From Epiperipatus broadwayi (Eukaryota > Onychophora > Udeonychophora > Euonychophora > Peripatidae), in the NCBI GenBank assembly GCA_028023455.1, contig JAQFVV010000063.1, positions 3,097,081 through 3,161,080 of the forward strand: a stretch of 64,000 nucleotides of DNA, read 5' to 3'. Below, in pieces: positions 55,907 to 64,000 of this stretch. Position 1 is the stretch's first letter. Every line of letters begins with the position of its first letter. A model generated the notes under the pieces. The model did not search any database. It was not told where the DNA came from and was given only the letters and a program-made list of their open reading frames with translations. The position numbers and the translations under genes are program-made.

Positions 55907-58146
55907 TTTACGTTTTCATTTGGTGACTACATTTTATTTCAGAAGTAAAATCACACTATGTATTTTAAAATTGTTGGTTTGAAATAAGAATTTAACTTTT
56001 GCAGCAAAACTCTTCATACAGAATACCTTCATGTGTTTTTGGGTCACAGAGACATTTTTCTAGTTATAGGACATCCTTTACTGACATTTGCATTAGGGAA
56101 CCAACTTTCAACTTATTATCGGTAATGTTATTTAATTATCGTACATCTTTCAACATGATTAACGTATATTTGCCATTGTCCCAGATTATTTGCATTGAAT
56201 GGCATTATAGTATTACTCTGCATTAACATTTAATATAAACATGTAGATAATTCTTTGCACAGAATTTTAAAAATGCAACAACTGATATGTAAAGGTCTCG
56301 AACTCTTGACCAACTGATGTGTCCAATGACTTATTTTACCTTAAGATAAATGTACATTTATTAGATTATTTTAAAAATAATACACTAAATTTTTTAAAAT
56401 CAGTTAAGAATATATCATATTAGTAGCTTGACAGTATTTCAACTAGTGGCTTACTGGTTGAATTCCATAAATTAAATCACTCTTAAACATGCATACACAG
56501 TTCTTTATAGTACTTAACTGTAACCTTGCATTTCTTATACAGTACCTTATTTATTCTGTTAATACTTACTTTGTTAATTTTTCACCATAATAATCTCTTC
56601 AGCATATTTCACTGCTTTCCGACTGCTGAGTTCGCAAGCACATTACTGCTCGCATTACATTACACTTAACTGTTCTCTGTCTGTGCTCTTAATGTTCTGC
56701 TGGCATTTTAAATAATCAGTTTTGTTGGAAATATATTTGGCATAAAACATAGTTTCATTTTTATCTCCATGCAAATTAGCATATCCAGATTATTTCGGTA
56801 TTTGCATAACTTAATTTATTATGCATTTTAATTATTTCTGTTTTCGCATAGTTTTTTATCACTTAGATATGATAGACGATGTTTTGGGCTATTTTTGAAA
56901 TTCAAAACGGCAGAGATCGCGTACTAAATTTGCACCACACATGTTTAGTCAATATACAGCAAAATTCACACACATATATAAAATTCTGTTTATCTCTCGC
57001 CAATTATAGCTCTCTATTGATGTATATGTTTTAATAACATTTTGTAACCAGGAAATTAATTTCATTAAGTACAATATGTTATTATATATATAATTCAATA
57101 GGTAGCGCTAATTTAATCAAATTAAAAACTTTTATTTCCTTTCTTTATCTCTACTTCTTTTTAAAGTAAGTACTACATTTAATTTTTTGTCATTTTAATT
57201 ATTGTTTAAAGGATATTATTGAATTAGTAGATTTTTATTTATTAGTATTTAAATTTTTTCTTGTATTTAAAAGTATTATATAAAACGTTTTTACTTTATT
57301 TTTCTTTACTAGAGAATTACGGAAATCTTGATTTTTTTAATGTTTTAATAACACACTTAGAGAAATGTAATCGTGCGTGTGGATCAAGATTTAATATCAC
57401 ATTTGTGTGTGTGTATATATATATGGGACCAAAAAATAGGTATGACATTCTTATAAAAAGAATTTTACCGAATGCGATTTCGAAGTCGCAAAATAATATA
57501 AAATTTGCTGTTTTAATGTTTCTGATGTCATCAGTGTTTGAAAATCTAAGCGGATGTGAGTTTAAAAACTTAAACTAAATTATTGCTGAATTTTATTTTC
57601 TTACGAAATGCAGTGTAATCAATATTATTATAACATTTTTTATCTAAAAGTTTTATTTTAAGTACGATCTTTCTCTCTTTTAATTAAAAGCAAAAACAAC
57701 GAATATATCTTTCTGAAGCTTCCGTCTTTTTGATTACGTATTTATAATTAATTATGTCTTTCCATACGTGTGCCATATCAAGAGTTTAATAAATAATCTT
57801 TTATACATGTTTTTTATAACGTTAGCACGTGTTTATATATTAAAAATGATTACATTTTTATTTACCATTGTCCAAACTCACTCCATTTACAACTTTGACC
57901 CCATCCACCTCAGATAAATACAATAATGATTATTACTAATCATTTTTTAAACTAGAGATTATTTCTAGCACAGTTAAAAACTTTAAACCTCAGTTAAAGA
58001 TTAATATATCTGATTTTTTATTTTTAAACACACACACACATAAAGTTATTCACCTTTCTCTTTTCCATGTATAATATCTTTATATATATATTGAACAATC
58101 ACCATGCTTCCCCATTCTTTTTAAATTCATATAAATAAAGATGCAA
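55907..58146. other. AT-rich intergenic
   Basis: About 2.2 kb without a supported gene. The 105-codon plus-strand ORF at 57261-57578 has no recognisable motif and a chance-like composition. A mildly GC-richer patch lies at 56610-56720. Confidence 0.35.
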
Positions 58147-58235
58147 TAAAAGACAAATGACCCTTAAGATGCATTTCGTGCTGACCCAGCATTTATCAGT
58201 TGGCCCAGGTCACTATCTCCCATATATCTCTATTA
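58147..58235 (-). ncRNA. Hammerhead module, one core base lost
   Basis: Minus strand: outer stem I AGUGACC (58207-58213) with GGUCAUU (58055-58061 of the module, i.e. 58155-58161), inner CCAA with UUAA, core CTGATAA (complement 58193-58199; G8 changed), stem II TGCTG/CAGCA around GGT, GAAA (58174-58177), stem III AU/AU and site AUC. The outer stem I pairs are entirely different from those of the 10.9-kb copy yet still complementary. The UGGG internal loop is the same. Confidence 0.6.
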
Positions 58236-58289
58236 TACGAAGAGTATTTTATTGTATTTTTATTTATATAAATTTAAAAAGAATGGGGA

Positions 58290-58525
58290 AGTATGGTGTT
58301 TTCTGACTGGTGGCCTTCGTCAGTGAGGAGCCACTGACGAAGGCCACAAGCCAGAAACTAGTCTGGGGATATTGGATGAGTAGGCACTAGATGGGGATTT
58401 TTTGCACATGCCTTCTGGCATCCATTGATTGTTCTTGCTGGGTGTGGCAATCTGTATAGTGAGTTTTGTCTGTTTTAATAACAATTATAAGCAAGCATAA
58501 AAAATGGTGATCATGTAAATTATAT
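58290..58525. mobile_element. Family A foldback element, copy 5 (left arm truncated)
   Basis: A short inverted centre (TGGTGGCCTTCGTCAGTGAG / CCACTGACGAAGGCCACAAG) leads into a full right arm (GGGGATATTGGATGAGTAGG ... GCATCCATTGATTGTTC ... TAAGCAAGCATAAAAAATGG ... TGATCATGTAAAT). The right-arm module at 58334-58369 has core CTGACGA (an allowed N7), stem II GGC/GCC, GAAA, AC-UA-GU and GUC followed by UGGGGA. The 5' strand of stem I is shortened by the truncation. Confidence 0.6.
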
Positions 58526-59219
58526 TACTAAATATGTAATTTACAAATTATCTCATAATTGGTTTTTAATCATATATTTATATACAAACACTTCCTCCTC
58601 TTAACACACACAAAAATACCACTGAGCATTAAACATCTCTTGGCATCACACATGTATTTAATTTACATCATATTCCTTGGTGTATTTGTATGATTGGGCT
58701 CTACAGATCTTTATAGGTTAATAAATCTAAATAATAAATATACTAATTTAAATAAAATATGCATCTCTCAAAAGAACAGTTGGAGACAAATTATACTTAA
58801 AATTGAATGCTTATAGTTTCTGATTATGGTTGTATTATTATCACTCTTATTTAATGTGAGAATATTATTCATTTCTATGTTAAACAATAACAATGGATGT
58901 AGAGTAAGATGTGTGAATTCTGAGAGCATGCACAAGGCAGATATTTTTAATATTTATGATACAAATTGAAACTCTTCAGCTGATATTTCAATTAACAACT
59001 ATCAAGTAACTGAGAAGAAAGATCTTAGTGTCTTTTTTAAATCTAAACTCAGTTAACAAGTCATCAAACTCACCACAGTGACTGGTGTATGTTGGTTGAG
59101 TAGCCATTTGTTTGTTATAGAAATAGTATACAATGATAAGAACATAAAGAGTGGACAGTAGGAATTTGCTCTATACAGTTTCTTTAAGCTCTCAAAGAGG
59201 AATCAAAGAGAATTTTTTC
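58526..59219. other. AT-rich intergenic
   Basis: Nothing recognised. Confidence 0.35.
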
Positions 59220-59815
59220 ATTTTAGAGAAAACTCCTCTCAAGCAGAATTTAAAAGTTATTTTAACACAGCGGAATCATATCCAAGTGTTGAGAGAAGTT
59301 ATAGAAAGAAATCAACAAATGTGAATTTCCATACTATCATATTCTGAAAATATGTATTAAAATGTATCAGTGATAATTAGATTACATGATTACACAAAGA
59401 AGATTAACATTTAGAATGGCATATAACAGTGATTTTGTATCTCAAAACTTTTTTGCAGCAGTTTTACAAGAAATATTTTGTGGACTAAAATGAGCAATTA
59501 AGGGACTAAAAGCCAATGGAGATTATTTAAGTATATGATGTGGTTTTGAAAAATACTTTAGAGTTTCAGGAAAGATCTCAAGAGCCATCAAATGATAGCA
59601 AAAGAAGTAGAAGTAAAGATAAATGCTAAAAATCATAGAATGCTGTTCAATGGATTTTTTCAGGAAAATAAAATGGATTGATTATTATAAATTAGAAGAA
59701 ATTAACAATAACAAATATCTTGGTCTAATTATTAATACAAATGGTAACATAAAGGATGAAATTAATCATAGAATTAAACTTCAATGGAATGCTTTGGCAG
59801 AAATAACTTAAAATT
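59220..59815 (+). mobile_element. RTE-type LINE fragment (RT domain)
   Basis: Readable as LTQRNHIQVLREVIERNQQM, ILKICIKMYQ, LHKEDHLE-like sequence, DFVSQNFFAAVLQEIFCGLK, LKANGDYL and, after stops, YYKLEEINNNKYLGLIINTN with GNIKDEINHRIKLQWNAL. This matches the RTE RT (…DHIQVLREVIERT…, …SPKLFTAVLQEIF…, …YLG..I..DG....EI..RI…). The catalytic block and the following FADD region are broken or deleted. It ends abruptly where Penelope-like sequence begins. Confidence 0.75.
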
Positions 59816-59821
59816 AAAAGG

Positions 59822-60000
59822 AATTATGCCTATGGGTTTGTTTTGTTTTCTCTCCAATATTTCTGTCTTTTCCCAATTGAACATATGTTTATTGTTATAT
59901 ATATGGACTGCTTTTTTTAGATATATTTGTTTTTCTTTTTCAATCAATAGTTTGTACTGTTTTAATTGCTTTTCAATATTCTATCTAAAATCCATAAGCA
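59822..60000 (-). pseudogene. Penelope-like element, GIY-YIG endonuclease C-terminal relic
   Basis: The minus strand reads KAVHIYNNKHMFNWEKTEIL followed by ERKQNKPIG. This matches the end of the GIY-YIG domain of Penelope-like elements (…H....NH.F.WE...IL.RE…). Upstream YGF-IEY-KAIKTVQTID may be the '.R..EH..AIK' part, with stops. It is oriented opposite to the RT relic that follows, so the two are pieces of one rearranged copy or of two copies. Confidence 0.5.
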
Positions 60001-60104
60001 CTACATTTCATTACGACCTATTGTTAATTCTAAAAATTTCATTTTATCAAAACTTGTCAAAATTTCTTCTCAAGATTCTTTGTTTTTGGCATAACTTGTT
60101 AAGG

Positions 60105-60840
60105 ACTTTAAGCACTTTGTGGAATTAGTAAACAATATGAAAATTGAAAGAAATGACATACTGGTAAGAATTGATGTGGATAGCTTATACACGAATATAT
60201 CCTGTGATTGTAAGGAAAAAATTAAGTGACAATAAAAGCTTATAAGTTAAAACAAATCTTTCTATTGAAGTAACATAATGGAAATCTTAACATTCTTTAT
60301 AATATTAACATATTTCAAAACAATTCAGAATTTTTCCAATAAAATAAAGAGATGACTGTGGTTTTATCACTCCTCTTGATTTGCAACATTTACATGAAAG
60401 AAGTTGAAACTGAGCAATAAATACTTCTCCATATTTGCTTAAAGTCTGGTGTTCCAATGTTGATGATACATTTATTATATGGATACATGTTGAAACACTG
60501 TCATAAGCATTCTGGACATATATCAATAACATATTTACAATAGAATCAGAACGAGAATAAAATTGGTATGTTTTTATGACACAATTTCCTCATGGAAAAA
60601 CCAAAACTATAGTTTACAGAAAATTCACACATATAGAAAAATACTTAGCACATAATTCTATCAAGTTTATTCATAAATTAGTGATTGTGAAAAAAAAAGA
60701 TCTACGTAGAACAAACTCTCATGAAGAATAGTCAACTATCAGCTGTCATTAAAAACACTAATGGTTTAAAAATGAACTTATTGCTAATATGGTTTTAACA
60801 ATGACCCATGTAGGTTTTGTTAAGCAATTACTTTCTCCTT
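60105..60840 (+). pseudogene. Penelope-like element reverse transcriptase relic
   Basis: Pieces in order: DFKHFVELVNNMKIERNDIL, VRIDVDSLYTNI (motif A, D.V.SL.T.I), NIMEILTFFIILTYFK, then VDDTFIIW (motif C, YVDDTF, at ~60450), FPHGKTKTIVYRKFTHIEKY with LAHNS (~60590; the V.RK.THTD.YL block diagnostic of Penelope-like RT), and ELIANMVLTMTHVGFVKQLL (~60775). Frame changes and stops are many, and the motif B G.AMGS region is lost. Penelope-like elements are a metazoan retroelement class whose terminal repeats are known to carry hammerhead ribozymes, which makes this relic relevant to families A and B. Confidence 0.8.
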
Positions 60841-62080
60841 ATTGCTGATCTGATTCTCCTTAGCAGACCAATCATAATTGTGACTTTTTAATATGACATT
60901 CTACTGTCACAAATATCCCCTCCCCACAAACACTAGAGAAAAGCATGGCATTCTGTAGTCACAAACACCGGCAGCAAGTCTAATACATAAGTACTGAGAA
61001 TGCTTTTTTATTTTGGAAGAAAAAATACTACTGATAAACCTAAGTATGAAAATGAAATAAAAAGTCATAAGGTCTAGCTCACTTTAATCCATTTTGTTTA
61101 TTCACCAATTAGTTAATTTAAATGTAACACTTTTCATGTAAGAATATTTATCTAATAAATTAATTTTCCATTTAATAGAAGCTGTATTCATTTACTTACA
61201 GATAATACCACTATCCTGATGCTTCTTACATAAATATAATAAAATTATCACAGTCCTATATCATTTCTTTATCATTTGGAGATCATTTCTGTGAAAATAA
61301 ATTAGTCTCTGTGTCCTATACACCTCTTTATTTTTTAATAATTATTATTTTTTATCATTTGAAGCACTTAAATGGTAGAGTGTTCAAAGAAGTCCATATA
61401 TACATATCTAAACTTCCAGAGTCACCATCAAATCCTGACAACTATGCAGATGCATGCCATCCTAGACATTTGAAATGTTTCTACAGTGAGAGCCAAATAT
61501 CACTGAATAATCATGTCTGTGTGTAAAAGCAAACCAGTGTCATCAATTACTAGAAAACCAACAAAGGAACCAAGTCAGGATTTCCTCAACTAACCAATTA
61601 AATATGCTACTTTTTTCTCATCTTAACTGCTGATCTCAGCAGATTAATATTGGCTTAGGCAATCCCATCTAGTGCTTTTAAATTCTCAAAATATCTTCAA
61701 AAATATCACATGACTATTTTGAACTTCAAATTCCCACCATGTAACAATCAGATATATAAAAAGTGCACAGCAACTCATCACAATCTTAAGTTCTTGAATA
61801 GCTCTGAAAATATCCACACATGCCAACTCTCTTCTCATCTTCCTCAATCCCATTGGTCCCCTCAAATGGCCTTAAAATCTTGACATTATATGGTCTTTAA
61901 TCCCCTTTTTATTTTTCATCAACAAAGCATTTTCACCATGCTTTTTTTTTTTACAATTTGATAGGGACCATTATAAAAGTTCTCAAATTTCTTAAAAATA
62001 TGGTTCTCTGGGAAGCTACTATTTTACAAGATTCTTAAACAATTAACAGAAGAGCAACACAGACACTTCAGTCCATTTAA
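60841..62080. other. Intergenic
   Basis: No supported gene. The plus-strand ORF at 61311-61526 has no motif. Confidence 0.35.
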
Positions 62081-62081
62081 A

Positions 62082-62475
62082 AAAATATGGAGAGATGCAT
62101 ATTAGGAATAACAGGAAGAGATTGAAAATGAAATGCACAGGTAAGAGAACAAACAGGTATTTCTGACATCATTGAAAAATTTACAAGTATTACTTGCATT
62201 ATTGAAAAAAATATACTGAAATGAAGCTGCACTGGACATATTGTTAAAAGAGATGGTAATAGATGGACAGTTGACAGATTCTAAGAAATTGTAAAAGACT
62301 TAAAAAGTGGCAGCATGTGAACTAGATGGATGAAATAAGGAAGGTTTGCCAGTGTGGTGTAAAGAAGCTAGAGGTAAAAGAAACTGGATTAAGATTGGAG
62401 AGATCTTTATTCTGAAGTCCTATAGTAAATCAATAATGGTTGAAGATGGCGGATGATTATGGTGTCATACACGAC
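62082..62475 (+). mobile_element. RTE-type LINE 3' fragment
   Basis: Readable as MERCILGITGRD, REQTGISDIIEKFTSI, CTGHIVKRDGNRWTVDRF, KDLKSG, TRWMDEIRKVCQ, and the 3' segment 'TAAATCAATAATGGTTGAAG' with a short ATGATTATGG tail. This is the same order as the 30.4-kb copy. It lies ~370 bp upstream of the host gene's first visible codon, so it may form part of that gene's 5' region. Confidence 0.75.
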
Positions 62476-62840
62476 TGAGGTAAATCTTTCAACAATTCAA
62501 ATAAGCAATGTTTTTTTTTTTCTCTTTTTATAAAACAATTTTATTTTTATGTATTTTTTGGAAGTGTAATATGCTAAATATATTTTCAATTAGAATTAAA
62601 TTATCTCCTTTTTTGTCTTTTTTCTAGTTTTATATTAGAAATGATAAAGAAAAAAAATAAAGTAATACAATTTTTAATTACAAACTGAAAACGTAGAGCT
62701 AAAAGGGCTTTTTTTTTAATTCTAATTGATAAATAATATTTTAAAAACTAATTTTTAAAAGTATTAATTTTTTTAAAGGAAAGAAAGAAGATTAATTTTT
62801 GGAATATGTGGCATTTCTCTGATATATATTTATTTTTTAG
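62476..62840 (+). other. Putative 5' intron or upstream region of the terminal gene
   Basis: A donor-like CTGAG/GTAAAT lies at about 62476-62485. The stretch then is T-rich and ends TATTTATTTTTTAG right before the ATG at 62841, a very good acceptor. A TAG is in frame directly before the ATG. Either a 5' UTR intron ends here or the acceptor joins an upstream coding exon not visible in this window. Confidence 0.4.
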
Positions 62841-64000
62841 ATGGCAGAAGAAGATCACCCAAATAGTTCTTATGAAGAAGTATTACATACATCTTTAGTT
62901 AGCGTGGATGCACAACCTTATAATGATAAAGGAGATCAGCAATTATCAGTAGTTACAAAAGAGAATAAGAAATCACTTCCTACTGATGACATGGGAATTA
63001 TTTCTTTATCATCCAATGTATATTCTGAAAACATTCCATCCACATCATATCAACAAGACAAAACATGTTTAAAAAGGGATTTATTGCCATTAGAATTGCA
63101 AATTAGCTATTATGATTTTGGTATTATTTGCAGTGAATTCGATATTGATGAAGCTATCAACTATAAGACGGAAATTGAACAAAAGTGTCAACTTCTTGGA
63201 ACAACTTTTCATTCGCCACCTTTTACTTACTACAGTAATTTATTTGAACGTACAAAAGTATTTAAAGGAAGATGTAGTAAGTTTTTATTCTATTTAACCC
63301 AAAATTTTTCATTCGACAATTTTATAAAGTTTCACAAAGATGATATTTTGTGGGAAACAATAATGAATATAAAACCAAATTCTGTGATTCCTGTGCATAC
63401 GCAAATACTGGGGAAAAGAGATTATGAAACACCTCTAGGTTTAACATATTTATCTTCTTTGAGCTCATTCAATTTAGATAAAGAAACAGAAAAACTATGT
63501 AACGCATTTTCTCCAGCAATATTATTAAAAAGGAAATTTAAAAATGAGGTGGTGAAACGAAATCAGGATTTGTTTTGGAAAAACTTATTTTTGGGGACTG
63601 AAACAAATAGTATTTTTGAAAGTTGCTCTGAAAATAGTAATGAAATGTATGTAAATGAAGTGTGTATAACTACTGCAGCAACTTATAAGGAATTAGAATA
63701 TATGCATTTTGGGAGTATAGAAAAAAAAGAGCAATCTCATGTCAATGGTGAAATTGAATCAGTAATTTGTGAACATTCTAAAATGGAAAATGTACCATTA
63801 AGCAATAGTGATTTGTATACGGAAGCAATATCTTTAACTGAGAGTTCAGAAACCAGATCTTATAAAGTAGAATATTTAAATTGTGATTCATTAAGTGATG
63901 ATAATTTGCAAGAAACAGAGAATTCTGATGATGAAAATTGTCTTTGTAATTTTATGGGCACTGAAATTGAGGAATCATTTAAAGATGCAAATAACGTTTA
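62841..64000 (+). CDS. Unrecognised acidic protein, 3' end beyond the window
   Basis: A frame of 386 codons is open from ATG 62841 to the window edge with no stop, far beyond chance in DNA this AT-rich. The protein begins MAEEDHPNSSYEEVLHTSLV. It then has a less charged core (about residues 89-230: LLPLELQISYYDFGIICSEF, FERTKVFKGRCSKFLFYL, SFDNFIKFHKDDILWETIMN, LGLTYLSSLSSF), a basic patch (LLKRKFKNEVVKRNQDLFWK) and a Ser/Glu/Asp-rich tail. There are no transmembrane segment, signal peptide or zinc-binding motif that I recognise. Position -1 ends in TTTTTTAG, so the ATG may open the first coding exon after a 5' intron. A donor-like GTAAGT at 63277-63282 could end a short exon, but the frame stays open another ~700 bp, which argues for one long exon. 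Family unknown. Confidence 0.8.
   Translation, partial: MAEEDHPNSSYEEVLHTSLVSVDAQPYNDKGDQQLSVVTKENKKSLPTDDMGIISLSSNVYSENIPSTSYQQDKTCLKRDLLPLELQISYYDFGIICSEFDIDEAINYKTEIEQKCQLLGTTFHSPPFTYYSNLFERTKVFKGRCSKFLFYLTQNFSFDNFIKFHKDDILWETIMNIKPNSVIPVHTQILGKRDYETPLGLTYLSSLSSFNLDKETEKLCNAFSPAILLKRKFKNEVVKRNQDLFWKNLFLGTETNSIFESCSENSNEMYVNEVCITTAATYKELEYMHFGSIEKKEQSHVNGEIESVICEHSKMENVPLSNSDLYTEAISLTESSETRSYKVEYLNCDSLSDDNLQETENSDDENCLCNFMGTEIEESFKDANNV

Noticed and set aside
57261-57578. 105-codon plus-strand ORF
   Set aside because: No motif, F/I/N/K-rich, no homologue I recognise and no supporting context.
1-64000. CRISPR array, bacterial operons or organellar genes
   Set aside because: No spaced direct repeats, ribosome binding sites, rRNA or organellar genes; LINEs, SINEs and splice signals show a nuclear animal genome.

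Overview
The window is 64 kb of very AT-rich (about three quarters A+T by eye), gene-poor animal nuclear DNA. It holds many repeats, poly-A/T runs and TA microsatellites, and no compact gene order. The repeats point to an invertebrate metazoan: RTE and CR1-like LINEs, Penelope-like and Gypsy-like retroelements, a hAT MITE, a PIF1/Helitron-type helicase relic and tRNA-derived SINEs. Phylum cannot be settled from the sequence; an arthropod would fit, but this is a guess. Only one convincing host coding region is visible: an open frame from 62841 running off the right edge, 386 codons of an unrecognised acidic protein.

Layout. 0-9 kb: intergenic DNA with a TATA-bearing segment (about 360-735), a TIR element (3281-4150), a SINE and decayed tandem repeats. 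9.2-11.6 kb: a nest of inverted repeats, one of them (10432-11026) flanked by a perfect 17-bp target duplication. 15.6-28.5 kb: SINEs, foldback elements, an ~890-bp palindrome (23808-24697), RTE and PIF1 relics and a second copy of the 10.4-kb palindrome (27931-28534). 30.3-33.3 kb: a nearly full-length dead RTE LINE, minus strand. 36.8-39.5 kb: CR1-like LINE fragments, plus strand. 41-44 kb: SINE, hAT MITE and foldback elements. 44.6-49.7 kb: a long dead CR1-like LINE, minus strand, with PHD and SGNH-esterase domains in ORF1, broken by a foldback element and a SINE. 50.9-53.2 kb: an LTR-like block with strong hairpins. 53.9-55.5 kb: a Gypsy-like relic without reverse transcriptase. 59.2-62.5 kb: RTE fragments around a Penelope-like relic (RT plus part of GIY-YIG). 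62.8 kb to end: the host gene.

Main discovery. Several dispersed inverted repeats carry hammerhead ribozyme motifs of type I shape: CUGANGA core, stem II, GAAA, a tiny stem III, a NUH cleavage site, and a stem I with an internal loop. Two loci (10874-10934 plus strand; 28074-28132 minus strand) have every core base and all helices. Related loci show compensatory changes in the outer part of stem I. In one family the ribozyme lies beside a tRNA-like B box, inside a ~600-bp palindrome that recurs with the same internal organisation. In a second family the ribozyme lies at the centre of a long-arm foldback element with a 10-bp target duplication. Hammerheads are known from Penelope-like elements and animal retrozymes, and a Penelope-like relic is present here. 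Ribozymes inside heritable palindromes with tRNA-like ends are, as far as I can judge from memory, unusual.
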